Source: Siphonodentalium dalli
Taxonomy: Eukaryota; Mollusca; Scaphopoda; Gadilida; Siphonodentaliidae
Direction of reading: 5' to 3'
DNA length: 64,000 bases
Assembly: GCA_032622095.1 (NCBI GenBank)
Contig: CP136061.1
Location: 5,218,734-5,282,733, forward strand
Shown here piece by piece: positions 12,471-23,260 of this stretch (position 1 is its first letter; every line of letters starts with the position of its first letter). Below the pieces are notes generated by a model that saw only the letters and a program-made list of their open reading frames with translations, made no database searches and was not told where the DNA came from. The position numbers were made by a program, and so were the translations under genes.

Positions 12471-14805
12471 CTAGCGGGGTTACCCGGCGTTGCCCAGGTT
12501 AATGCGATGTGAAACCATCTGTATGATATGCTGTGGATATTTGTTGGGAATAGAGAACACTCTTGTTCAAAGTGTCATACGTTTTCTCATAAATTGCTTA
12601 TTCAAATAGCATCACAAAACATGATTATTACAGTCATGGAATATAAGTAGTGGCCCACGTTGTCAATTGTCATTCTGTTTATCGCGATTAATCCGTTCCA
12701 CCAATAATGAAGTATTTATTTATTTACAACTGCGTATACGTCATACGTTATAATATGATACATGGACATCATAAAGACATTAGTTCGCATAAATAAAAGA
12801 TGACAATTGGGTTTTACATATTGAGATGCATCAATCAATCTATTGGGTTGGACTAAGATCTCGAGGATACCTGGCTATCATATCTCCATGACGATACAGA
12901 TGTTTTAAAGAAATTTCCAGGTGCTCCTCTGTTCATGGTGCTATATAATGGCTAAATAGTCTCAGTTTCAACGAAATGTTGCTGCGCGGGCATATCAGCC
13001 ACATTTGCCAGACACAGAGCGAGATTTTGAGTTGTTTATGTCAGTCGATGAGTCTGTTCTAAACCCCTTGTCAGATGTCAGTATTGGGAGGATCCTGAAA
13101 AGTCATGTGCTACTAACTGCATTTTATTGTATATCAGAAGAAACTATATATGACTGCACACTGTGACCACTATTTTTGAACAAGCCTTCCATATATCCTG
13201 ACAAATTGTAACTTTTTTTGTGCAAACTGTATTGAATGGAACAGACTCAATTTTGTTATAATATATATGCAATTCTCTGACGGTTCGAGGTCTCTCAGTT
13301 TGCTCGAATATATGTATCTCTTCAATAGAATGATAAATATACGTTTAATGCTTCTTCTATGTATCTCTTTTTGCTAGCTCAGTGTGTGAATGTCCTGATT
13401 GCCATCCCCATATAAATATGACAATTAAGAAGATATAATTGTTCAAGTGACTTATAAGTGGGTTACCATCTGTCGGGATTGTGAAATGTGAACGCCCAAA
13501 TCTCCTTAAAATGACATGGAGATGGCCTGGGTGACTATATATAACTTATATGTGGATATCGGCGAATAGCAATCTTATCTATGATAGTGCATATCCGCTC
13601 GCCATCCGTGACTCAAGCTGCACACACTAAGACTCATTAGAGATTAGAGATGCATATATATGAAATTGGTGAAAATTGGCGAGTATACAAATTCGTATCA
13701 AATTGAAGGTCCCCATATCTCTCACCCATCGGGCACCAATTTGTTATGTCTAAACCACACGATAATATTCCTCGTATTACGGAGAAGAATATGTATAGAT
13801 CTGGTGGAAATCGGCACTAAACATATAGCTATAATGTCCCTCTTCTCTATACACCACTGACTCGAATGGCCCCACTTGTGACACCCTTAAACCACACAAT
13901 TACACTCCTGATATCATGTAGATGATTGTTTATAAGTTTGGTGATAATCGGCGACTAAACAATGATTTTTTTAATCAAATTTGGTGCCAATCCCTCCCTC
14001 CCCATCTCTCACCTAAACAACACCACTATGGCGTCTTTAAATCACACGATCAGATTCCTCGTATCATGGATAAGAACGTGTATCAATTTGGTGGAAATTG
14101 GCGCCAAAATAAATTGTGCATCAATTTTGGTGCCCCTGTCCCTTTCAATACACCCCTGACTCGAATGAGGCCACACTTGGCAGATATAGGCCACACCATT
14201 AGACTCCTCATACCATGGGGATGCTTTTTTTATAAGTGTGGTGGCAATCGGCGACTAAACCAATTATTATCAAATTTAGTGCCCACCCCTCCCAATCTCT
14301 CATCCAAACGACAACAATTTGGTGTTGTTAAATCGCACATTTAGATTCCTTGTATCATGAAGAAGAGTATATATATATTTGGTGGAAATCGGCGCTAAAA
14401 TTAGTTTTATAAATTGTGGTGCCCGTCTCCCCTTTCGTGCAAATCTGACTCGAACGACGCCACTTTTGACATATTTAAACGACACCGTTGTATTCTTCAT
14501 ATCATGGGGATGATTATATGTAAGTTTCGTGGCAATCGGCGACAGAAAAAAAGTCTGCCACTCCCCCTTCCGGGCACCCATGGCGCGAACGGCGCGACTT
14601 TTGCCATATTTAAAACACCCCTTTTCTGCCCCTGACAACAACGGCGTCACTTTAGAAAATTTTAACCCCGACCATTATCATTATCGTAAAAAGTTACTCC
14701 TAGTAGACCCCTTTAGCATCATCTAGATGGTCCCCTGTGAATTTCTATAGAACACAGACAGACAGACAGACATACATTCGCAAATATATATATAGAAGAA
14801 GAAGA
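12471..14805 (-). mobile_element. Possible second Helitron-like element, minus strand
   Basis: On the minus strand the sequence ends ACCTGGGCAACGCCGGGT-AACCCCG-CTAG|T at 12471: a hairpin just before CTAG, as in Helitrons. A possible 5' end A|TCTTCTTCT followed by (CTGT)n lies at 14805. The interior then includes the ~147-bp array. Copy B starts inside this interval and lacks the 3' end. The 3' end is well supported; the 5' end is a guess. Confidence 0.4.
13740..14660. repeat. ~147-bp degenerate tandem array (copy A)
   Basis: Landmark AAACCACAC/AAATCACAC boxes recur at about 13749, 13893, 14040, 14188, 14331 and 14478 (spacings 142-150). Each unit also has TTCCTCRTATCATGG and ATTTGGTGGAAATYGGCG. 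The equivalent array in copy B spans ~26217-27215. Confidence 0.75.
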
Positions 14806-15149
14806 TAATGAAATATTGTTTAAATTTGACACAAAGTCCGCTGTTCAGGGCAGCGTGGTGAACTGAATTGCACCCGGAACGATTAGTCCAGGAGATATTG
14901 ATCGACCTCTGCACGCCCCCCCCCCCGGGACTCAACTTCACCCCACTAATTGTCTTTCTTAATGTCTTCTCTAATTTGTTTCTGTTGAAAACAGTGGCCG
15001 CAGAGACTCCAGACAAGATGACATCCATCATGACGGCCATTTTGTATATGCACCAGGTCTCTTTGATCACCATTATATCAAAGATGATATCACATGTGGT
15101 CTTGTTCCCGCTCGATTCGTTATGCATTACAAATTAGCCAGAAATCCGA

Positions 15150-15990
15150 CACCAGAATCCAATATGGCGGTCAAGATGGCCACCGGAATGTGAAAATATG
15201 CTATTTTTCTGACATTGCACCACCTTTCGTTGGTCTCTGTGGGGAATAGTGGCATCTTGGCGTAAATGTATACATTTGTCGTATAGAAGAGTCATTGGCG
15301 AACACAAGGGGATCATAATATATATTCATTGTGAGATATTATTGTCCGATATCAGGTTTTCCCAAATACCGGTATACTAGGTTAAAGCCGAATCGACGCT
15401 AATAACGCGATGTAATGTTTCGAATCAATGAATATTATTGCCATCATAACAACACCTATGCATATATGTGCAGGAGATACTCGAGCTAGGATTCGTCTTA
15501 TACCTGAGTTGAGGAATATTCGCCCAAATCCAAGATGGCGGCCAATAGGCCACCGAAATAGAAAAATCGCCGAAAATCGCTGATTTTAACTTCAGTGAAC
15601 GTTATTGTCACGACAACTCCATATCTGCTTACTATTGTGAGTTGGGAACACTTAGGCGAAGTACTGTCCTTGTACCATATCCAAATAAAGGTCTCCCAAA
15701 TCCAAAATGACGCCCACAATGGCGGACAGATTTTGAAGAATTACCGAAATTCCCTCATATTCACATCGTTGAGCATTATTGTCGAGACAATTCCACCGAT
15801 TCTTACAGTTGAGTTGGAAATATTGAGGCGAAGTAATTACCTTACATCGCATACAAGACATTGTTTTCCAAATAGAAGATGGCGGCAAAAATTGCGACCA
15901 AAATTTGAAAACATGCCTACATTCATTTACTTTCTTACGATGGGCGTTATTGTTTCGCGATTTCTACCCACCATTACATGTTGATATGGA
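15150..15990. repeat. ~174-bp degenerate tandem array with AAGATGGCGGC boxes
   Basis: AAGATGGCGGCC near 15533, AAAATGACGCCC near 15707 and GAAGATGGCGGC near 15880 are 174 bp apart, and a related box lies near 15163. Each is followed by GTTATTGT...GACAA and GAGTTGGRAA. Copy B counterpart: ~27715-28545. Confidence 0.65.
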
Positions 15991-16047
15991 ATATTGATAT
16001 GAAGTATGTATTCATTTGAGGTTGGCAATTGATACTGTGGGTATATT

Positions 16048-16495
16048 TAATAAATAGAGCATGGCTTGAAGTGAAATACGCCGATATAGTGCATAGTGAG
16101 GTTGTGTAGTTCACGACGCGAAGCGGAGTGAACTACACAACCGCACTATGCACTATATCGGCGTATTTCACGACAAGTCATGCTCTAATTATTATATTGT
16201 ATCGAACAAATGCAGAAATTAAAGGCAAACCACTATTTTCAACTTTTACTAAGTTCAGACAATTGATGTTCGCCTTACTGAAGCTTTAATTTGGATCAGC
16301 GGCGAAATAACAAGTAGTTTCAGAACAAAGTTTGATGTAGTGTTCGTTACTATTTTTAGTTGTCAAAACTACATATGCATAGTGCACGATGGGAGAGACT
16401 TGAAGACGTAGTATACAACTACGACTAATAGAGTCGAGTAGCCAACCAATCGGAAAGCTTGATTTCAATAACAATGTCACTTGAGATACAATATT
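16048..16495. mobile_element. 448-bp insertion in copy A with a 63-bp-arm foldback
   Basis: Absent from copy B, where ATATT runs straight into ATGCATTATGG (28606-28620). In copy A, ATATT occurs on both sides (16043-16047 and 16491-16495), a likely 5-bp target duplication. The left part is a palindrome: arms 16052-16114 and 16128-16190 with few mismatches around a 13-base loop containing GCGAAGC (16118-16124). The right ~300 bp is unique here. No ORF. Confidence 0.75.
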
Positions 16496-16759
16496 ATGCA
16501 TTATGGTCCTCTACGCCTTAGCAGAAAGGCATCCGTCAAATGTCAGGCTTTCAACATTCGAAGCCATATACAGAAGTTTTCCGGGTACGTCAGTGAATTA
16601 GATGAGTATGTGAATTGATGAACCATATATTGAGAAGTGGATGTTTGGGAAGATCACCAGGTGTACATGTTGTTATCCCCATTAGGTCACCAAAGCTGAA
16701 AATACGCAGATAGAGGCCGCCACCGGAAACAACCGGATTAGTGGGACCTTTAACTATTC

Positions 16760-17470
16760 CCCCATAGTAATTCTTAAAATGACTCCTCAAGAGCCATCAG
16801 TCCTATTTAGCTAATATGTACTAACTAATATGGGGTCCTTGTGTTACTTGGAACTCGGATACAGATTTGTTAAAATGAGTTCGACCAATCAAGAAATGGC
16901 ATTTGGTGTATATGGCCTATGGAGAGTTGGGATCAAAAATTGGTTTGAATGGGGATCCACCATTAAAAAAGGGGTTCATGTTAACTTGTAACTTTGCCAC
17001 AGTTCGCAAAGCTTGGGTTATCAGTTGTAAAATTCCAACATGTGCAAAGGAATTGTACGAACTTGAGAGTGTGTTTGCTTCAGTCGAGAGGGAACAGACT
17101 ATGGACTATGTGGGTGTGGGAATCTGGATCATATTTCAAGGTGGACACTCCACTGTTCAACGGAGAGCCTCTAGGCTACGTCCCTCTTTGGGACTATTTG
17201 TTTTTAAGCGAATTTGACAAGTACTAACTCTTATCGTCTTCCGAGTCCCAGTCTTCTCAGTCTTTACATTCTGGTGAGCGTATCCACAGTCATTGACTGT
17301 CTTGTTTAAATATTTGTTCTGTCAACTCGCTCTGAAGCAAAAAATATATCCCTTTAAGTTTCAACAGTACCTATACAACTACATGTATATAGTCAAGCTC
17401 ATTGGAGTAAGCACATTTAAGCTATGAACACTCATGCTGAGTCCGTGCCTATGGTAAACTGTTTCTGCCA
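16760..17470. other. No gene recognised
   Basis: A 104-codon open frame at 16903-17217 has no recognisable domain and lacks splice or conservation support. Confidence 0.45.
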
Positions 17471-17475
17471 TTTAG

Positions 17476-17795
17476 TTTTTTCGCTTACTTCGTTTGTTTT
17501 TTTTCGCTTGCTTCGGTTCCTTCGCGGCGAAGCGAGCGAAATAATATCACAACGAATGAATCGGAGGAAGTGAACAAATCAAACGAAGCAAGCGAAAACA
17601 AAAAACAAACGACGACAGCTTCTATTGTTTTATTTTCGCTTTCGGTTGTTGTTGTAGTTGTTGGGTTTCGGCGGTTCCTTCGCTTGCTTCGGATACTTCG
17701 CGGAGCAAGAGAATGAACCGTCGGAAGCGAAAAAACAACAAATGTCGCACGAATGAACCGAAGGAAGCGAAAAAAACAAACGATGCAAGCGAAAT
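17476..17795. repeat. TTCGCTTGCTTCG-type cryptic simple and palindromic DNA, left of the LINE
   Basis: Variants of TTCGCTTGCTTCG and its complement alternate, giving several local stem-loops; CTTCGCGGCGAAG near 17521-17533 is a perfect palindrome around one base. The same motif family occurs right after the LINE. No coding content. Confidence 0.7.
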
Positions 17796-18175
17796 AACAA
17801 TAGGGCAAGGACTGGTTTGTACTACTCGAGAGCACTAAAGGTTACTGACGAAAAAACCTAGATATTATATCTTCATTGGCAATCCTAACATACATACTAA
17901 TGCAGACGACGTATGTCCCAAGAGACATTGCATTTTTGGTTTTCCTTCGTTTTTACATGATTGAACGTGGCAGCCTAATACCAATCAGTCTGATTGAAAG
18001 GATGCTCACAAAGACATATCATTACATTGACATAGAATCGTCTCTGCATTCCGCAATCAGAATTGGACTGCAGTTAAGAAAGATAACTCGAAATAGGCGT
18101 TTTCGCCATCTCAATGTTCTCAAAAATGTGAAAACATACATTTCAAGAGTGATATAATATTCTATATCCAATATA

Positions 18176-18960
18176 ATGCGAGCTATGATAGAAACACTTA
18201 AATCAATCTTGATGCAAGCATATGCCGTACATTTGAACCCGGGTCCCTCTTTGTCCGATACAAAAACTGATAGAAAATTATCATTGATGTGCCTAAATAT
18301 TCAGAGCATAAAACCCAAACTTGATACATTGTCTGCTGAAATAGTAGACTATGACATCACAGCATTCTCAGAAACATGGCTTTCCAATGATACATCAGAT
18401 TCGGAAATTGCTATTCATGGATTCCATAATCCGGAGAGATTTAATCGCTCATCGCATGGTGGTGGTATCGCAGTATATGTCGCTAATTCATTAAACTCCA
18501 AAAGACACCGAGAATTGGAAACATTCGGTGTAGAATGCGTATGGCTTGAAATTGTAACTCCAACATCGCGCTTTCTGCTTGGAACTTTTTATCGACCACC
18601 GGATTCGCCAGTTCAACTATGGGAGAAAATATATTCTTCGATCGATATGGCAATGGACAATAGCCATTGTTCTCATGTCGTCGTCATTGGGGATTTTAAT
18701 TCAAATGTTCTAGAAACCGAAACAACGCCAATAAGATACATTCGACAGAAAATTGGACTGACACAAATTATCAAAGAACCGACATATTTTACTGAGAGCT
18801 CACTGTCACTTCTCGACTTATGTATGACCAATAAACCACTTCTTGTCGAATCATATGAAATTTTGGACCCTTGTTTTGCTGACCTGGTTCGATATCACTG
18901 CCCAATATTAGTGAAATTAAGTCTAAACGTAGTGAAATCGAATCGCGTCATCAAGCAGCT
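18176..18960 (+). pseudogene. LINE endonuclease domain with degenerate 2A-like motif
   Basis: Residues 16-24 read YAVHLNPGP; the NPGP (18236-18247) is the core of 2A-type sequences found at the start of ORF2 in many CR1-type elements, but the usual acidic D and E before it are lost. Then follow APE-type endonuclease motifs: CLNIQSI, AFSETWL with the catalytic Glu, GGGIAVYV, YRPP, GDFN and DLCMTN. The terminal SDH catalytic motif reads RYH, so the aspartate is missing. The frame is lost near 18940 and continues in another frame at 18973. Confidence 0.78.
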
Positions 18961-18972
18961 GATTTTACTGCA

Positions 18973-19602
18973 ATGAACAATGATCTCCAACAATGGAATT
19001 ATAATTCAGAATTATCTGAGATAGAGTATACACGTATAGCGAGTACGTTAACAGACAACATAAATCACTTAGCCTCAAAATACATACCAAATAAAATAGC
19101 TTCCATACGCCAAGACGAACATAGTTGGATGACTTGCCAAATTCGTAGACTAATTAGACAAAGAAGGCGACTTTATTCAAACGCTAAGCGCAAGAAAACC
19201 GATCATGCCTGGGTCCGATATAAATCCAAAAGAAACGAGGTCACCTCTTGCATAAAGAGTGCCAAGCAGAGACTAACCGATAAAACACAGTCAGCACTGG
19301 GAAATTGTTTCACAGAATCTTCACTTTGGTGGAAAACTATGAATCGACTCATGGGCCCTGACAGAAAAAACATACCGGCATTAAAAAATGGGGATTCAAT
19401 TACAACCAACAATGAATCAAAAGCTGAGATTTTTAATAAATACTTTTGCTCGATTTCTGCCCTCCCGAACGAAGACAGAGTAGAATTACCGCCATTTGAA
19501 TACAAGACTCAATCAAGACTAGATACATTCGTTACCACACGCGAAGAAATATATAAATCACTGAAAAGTGTTCAAACGGCAAAAGCCAGTGGCCCTGACT
19601 GA
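18973..19602 (+). pseudogene. LINE linker between endonuclease and RT
   Basis: Basic linker region (RRLIRQRRRLYSNAKRKK) leading to KASGPD, which is cut by TGA where CR1-type elements normally continue with glycine (GPDGISP). This looks like a single GGA-to-TGA nonsense change; the downstream frame continues at once with ISPRIL. Confidence 0.75.
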
Positions 19603-20643
19603 ATTAGTCCAAGAATATTGAAACTTTGTGCATCCTCCCTAGCTGGTCCACTAGAATTTGCTTTCAAGAAATTTCTTGAAAAATCTTTCTTCCCGCCTGA
19701 ATGGAAATTGGCAAATGTATGTCCCATATACAAAAAAGACGACCCCACCGACCCAAGTAATTATCGCCCAGTTCCTCTTCTCTGTTGCCTGTCCAAAATT
19801 TTCGAAAAGTGTATATACCTTCACATGAATGAATATTTAAGAGATAATATGCTTCTAACAAACCTTCAATCGGGATTCACTCCGCAAGATAGCACAGTAT
19901 TTCAGTTAACAGACGTTTACCATTATATAATATCTTCTCTTGATAATGGCAACGAAATTAGGTGCCTTCTCTGTGATATCAGCAAGGCATTCGATAAGGT
20001 GTGGCATCGGGGCTTACTATTTAAGTTGAAAAGAATGGGAATTGTCGGCCCAACATATGACCTATTACAAAATTATTTGGACAATCGGCACCAGCGAGTA
20101 ATCGTTTCAAACTCGAACTCCTGCTGGAGCTGTGTCTCAGCTGGTGTGCCACAGGGTTCCATACTCGGCCCTCTTCTTTTTTTAATTTACATTAATGATA
20201 TTGTAGACAATGTTACGTGCAATATAAGGCTTTTTGCTGATGATACCTCTTTATTTCTATCCATTGAAGACCCAGTTATTGCCGCAGAGGTAATCAACAA
20301 CGATATTAGTCTGATTTTCGAATGGTCTCAAAAATGGCTAGTGAAATTTAATCCCATGAAAACAGAATCACTTTTAGTATCATGGAAAAATAACATAATC
20401 GTCCACCCTCCCCTTCAGATGTCGGACAAGGATATTGTAGAAGTCGAAACACACAAACATTTAGGTCTTACTTTTAACAGAGACGGTACGTGGAAAGATC
20501 ATGTCACTGATATTGAAAATCGAGCCGCAAGTCGAATGTATATACTGAGGAAATATAAATTCATTCATCCTCGGTATGGGGTAATTGCTCAGTTGAAAAT
20601 TCAACCTCTCTGGAAGATATCCAATACGAGGCTGCTAGATTAG
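19603..20643 (+). pseudogene. LINE reverse transcriptase domain
   Basis: Recognisable RT blocks: NYRPVPLLCCLSKIFEK, GFTPQDST, motif A DISKAFDKVWH, motif B GVPQGSILGPLLFLIYIND and motif C FADD (about 20233-20244). The frame breaks near 20600: LEDIQYEAARLVTGATR and GWDPLSSRR, which belong to the CR1-type thumb, are found in another frame between 20605 and 20720. Confidence 0.85.
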
Positions 20644-21091
20644 TCACGGGAGCAACTAGAAGCTGCAGCAAACAATCACTATTACGGGAAATCGGTTGGG
20701 ACCCACTATCTAGCAGGAGATAAAAAACTAAACTTGTGCAATTTTTTAAAATGATTAGGAGAACCACGCCCCTTACTTATATACTCTAGTTCCTATTGAA
20801 TCTGGAAGTCTAACCAATTATAATTTCAGACAAAAGGGTCTAAGGACTCCCAGAGTTTACGCGACAAGATACGAAAATTCATTTCTTCCAGCTACCGTAA
20901 AATTATGGAACAACCTTCCGCCAAAGGCGAAAGAATGTGAATCTGTCTCTGACTTTAAGAATTTTCTTTTAACCGATCGAATTATCATACCGTCATATTA
21001 TTATATAGCGTACCGAAGACCAAGCCAAATATATTACTGTCGCCTGCGAACAAACTGAAGTAACCTGAAATATGACCTGTTTTGCAATCAT

Positions 21092-21319
21092 TTGAATAAT
21101 AGTCCATTTTGCGACTGTGGAGAATTAGAAACTGCTGAGCACTTCTTACTTCACTGTCCAATATTCGAGCGTGAAAGAATCCGTTATTTAGCCAATCTGA
21201 ATGTGAACTTGAAAGTCAAAATATTACTGTATGGGTCCGTAGATATATCTAATACCAAACATGCCGACATATTCATTGCCGTCCAAAAGTTCATCGACGA
21301 TACCAAACGATTTAACTGA
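21092..21319 (+). pseudogene. LINE C-terminal cysteine/histidine motif
   Basis: CDCGELETAEHFLLHCPIF is the C-terminal C-x-C-x7-H-x4-C motif common in CR1/jockey-type LINEs. It ends with a stop and then the 3' UTR. It is separated from the RT part by stop codons. Confidence 0.75.
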
Positions 21320-21659
21320 CATAATATGGTTATGAACTGTAAAGCGTGAACCAAAAGCCTACATAAAACAAAAATATTGTGCTCTCGTATACTCAAGCAT
21401 GCCAGAGGTGTGATTCTGTGTGAGGGGTAGACTCGCAGCGATTGGCAACGGGATAGGTTGCGGGTGCTTGTGGAACAGGCAATTCATCTTGAGACCCAAT
21501 CAAACCATGATGCAATATATATACTAAGGAAATGGCCACCTATAAGCCTTTGGCTTACTGCCAAATCCTTTTCTCTAATGTTAAATTATTATCGTCCTTA
21601 TATTATGTATTATATGTGCTATTCTTGAGAATAAAATATTGTTTACACTAAATAACAAT

Positions 21660-21805
21660 TGATTTTTTCGCTTGCTTCGTTTGATTTTGTTTCGCTTCCT
21701 TCGGTTCCTTTTTGGCGAAAGAACGGAAATAATTATGATTATTTCGCTCGCTTCCCCGCGAAAGAACCTAAAAATAAAACAAACGAAGGAAGCGAAAGAA
21801 GTATG
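21660..21805. repeat. TTCGCTTCCTTCG-type palindromic DNA, right of the LINE
   Basis: Left part TTTCGCTTCCTTCGGTTCC and right part CGAAGGAAGCGAAAG form inverted arms about 80 bp apart. It is the same sequence family as 17476-17795. Confidence 0.7.
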
Positions 21806-22366
21806 TGGCGGAGACAGGACGCCATAAGTGCCTCCACACATCCGATATATATATAGAACAATAGCTAGTTTACAACGAATGCATTTCACGCACTGACATG
21901 GCTATTGCAGTATTATATTTCCATCTGTGATTTATGAGGGGGTGGAAAATTGACGACCTCAGCACCACTTAAGATTCTGACTTCAGCCTTATTCTGTGAA
22001 AAGGGGGCGGTATTCAAATACACTGTCAGGCTTCAATCACTAACGGACAGATTGTGTTTCACCATCCGAACACAAAGGACGCAGCTGCTAAATACTAATA
22101 TTATGTGACAGTGTCCTATTCAAACTCCTCGACGACTTTCATATTTGGGTTATTCGTATTCAGACTTTCTCAACCTTACTTTGTGGATGCGACACTTGGG
22201 TCCACCAGAGAAGATTTTGTGTTTTTTTAACCATTAGTGTTTAATTGTACACATACATTTGTATAGTGAAGTTGCTCCGAGCACGGTTCGATCAAGAGAA
22301 GAAGAAGATACCGAGACGTGATAATCATATATCGCTGTTGTGTATAGAGGTTACATATTTCTATGT

Positions 22367-22613
22367 ATGGCTGCCCGGTTAGGACTCATCTTTATATTCG
22401 TCATTGCCACCAACATTTTCGGGGATATTATAGAACGTCACTACTATCGCGACCCCAACAAAATTCAAGAAAGTGGATCACTCGTGCAGAGGAGATCGAA
22501 AATCGAATGCGCGGTGGCGTGCTCTCAGGATTCTAGCTGCAAAACGCATTCCTTCAAGAACGGAACGTGTTGGTTGTCAGACAGTGAACAGAACGAGTAT
22601 TCAGAGAATAAAC
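22367..22613 (+). CDS. Exon 1 of a secreted PAN/apple-C-type lectin gene
   Basis: First coding exon of a probable secreted lectin. The chosen ATG begins MAARLGLIF; an upstream GTG in frame and an ATG four bases upstream in another frame are less suitable. Residues 1-19 form a hydrophobic signal peptide (LGLIFIFVIAT core). Residues 20-82 hold one PAN/apple-like module with Cys48, 52, 58 and 68 (spacing C-x3-C-x5-C-x9-C) and the motif KTHSFKNGTCWL, typical of PAN domains, which bind protein or carbohydrate outside the cell. The exon stops at AAAC|GTGAGT, a strong splice donor, in phase 1. The next phase-compatible exon I can find is the lectin exon at 37938. The exon at 63637 is a clear paralog with the same phase and cysteine spacing. 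The domain call rests on cysteine pattern, not on a search; linkage across the 15 kb intron is inferred. Confidence 0.65.
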
Positions 22614-22670
22614 GTGAGTTTAATTTCTCCCTTTAAATCGTGACCGTAATGAAGCACAATGCCATTTTAA

Positions 22671-23097
22671 CCCTTTACCCAACAGAACGGCCCTGTGCCA
22701 ATGCATTCTCTTATATATTCGAGTCGACCATAGGTCGCCTCGCATATATAAGAGAATGCATTGGCTTATCACATATTAAAAATGATAAAATTGTCTAAGA
22801 ATGTAGAAAAATATTATAAGAAATGTAAGAAAAAATTATAAAATTGTTAAAGAATGTAAGATAAAATGGTAAAAAGTGTTAAAAAAGAATTTGTTTAGGC
22901 CAATGCATTCTCTTATATATGCGAGGCGACCTATGGTCGACTCGCATATATAAGAGAATGCATTGGCACAGGGCATAACTGTAACAATCACAATGTGGTC
23001 AATGAACCGGTTCCAATGATATCCATATTTGTATGGTGTTATTGAGACAGACCGAAGATATTTTAGGCTGTTTTTGGCCGCTTTGTTGGGTAAAGGG
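22671..23097. mobile_element. piggyBac-like MITE with nested palindromes
   Basis: A 427-bp non-coding element bounded by TTAA on both sides (22667-22670 and 23098-23101). Terminal inverted repeats start CCCTTTACCCAACA and run ~24 bp to CGGCC. TTAA target sites and CCCTTT ends are hallmarks of piggyBac-superfamily elements. Inside, two ~69-bp hairpins (22697-22765 and 22899-22967) are inverted copies of each other around an AT-rich core. It lies 58 bp after the donor of PAN-lectin exon 1. Confidence 0.82.
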
Positions 23098-23172
23098 TTA
23101 AAGATGTATTATGCAGGATTCATTGCAGACATGCACTTGCAACAACAACAACATACATAGATGATTTCTAAT

Positions 23173-23260
23173 GACTCGCAATTCTATACGTAATTTATTA
23201 ACCGCGCGAGTGGACTAACTTCAATTCGAGCTGAGCTTTTGCGTGGCTCGAATCGAATTG
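23173..23260. repeat. Truncated foldback copy
   Basis: CGCAATTCTATACG and TTATTAACCGCGCGAGT match the left arm of the foldback at 46713. The palindrome centre (AATTCGAGC ... GCTCGAATCGAATT) is present, but the right arm is cut off by a (GAT)n tract at 23260-23278. Confidence 0.55.

Larger units (their letters stand above)
12696..16751 (+). repeat. Segmental duplication copy A (~4.06 kb)
   Basis: Collinear with 24897-28881 at high identity (isolated substitutions by eye). It contains a short ORF relic, a ~147-bp tandem array and a ~174-bp tandem array. Relative to copy B it lacks ~277 bp at 13612 and ~80-95 bp near 14617, and carries an extra 448 bp at 16048-16495. Confidence 0.9.
17800..21655 (+). 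mobile_element. Degenerate CR1/jockey-type LINE
   Basis: A near full-length non-LTR element on the plus strand: a 2A-like NPGP motif, apurinic endonuclease, linker, reverse transcriptase and C-terminal cysteine motif in order, then a 3' UTR ending near AATAAA at about 21630. At least one frameshift (~18940), one in-frame TGA (19600) and further shifts (~20600 and in 20640-21090) make it non-functional. Both flanks carry TTCGCTTGCTTCG-type palindromic DNA (17476-17795 and 21660-21805). I found no clear target-site duplication. Confidence 0.8.

Noticed and set aside
16903-17217. 104-codon plus-strand ORF as a gene
   Set aside because: No domain, no splice or poly(A) context, and an overlapping second frame is also open; likely chance.
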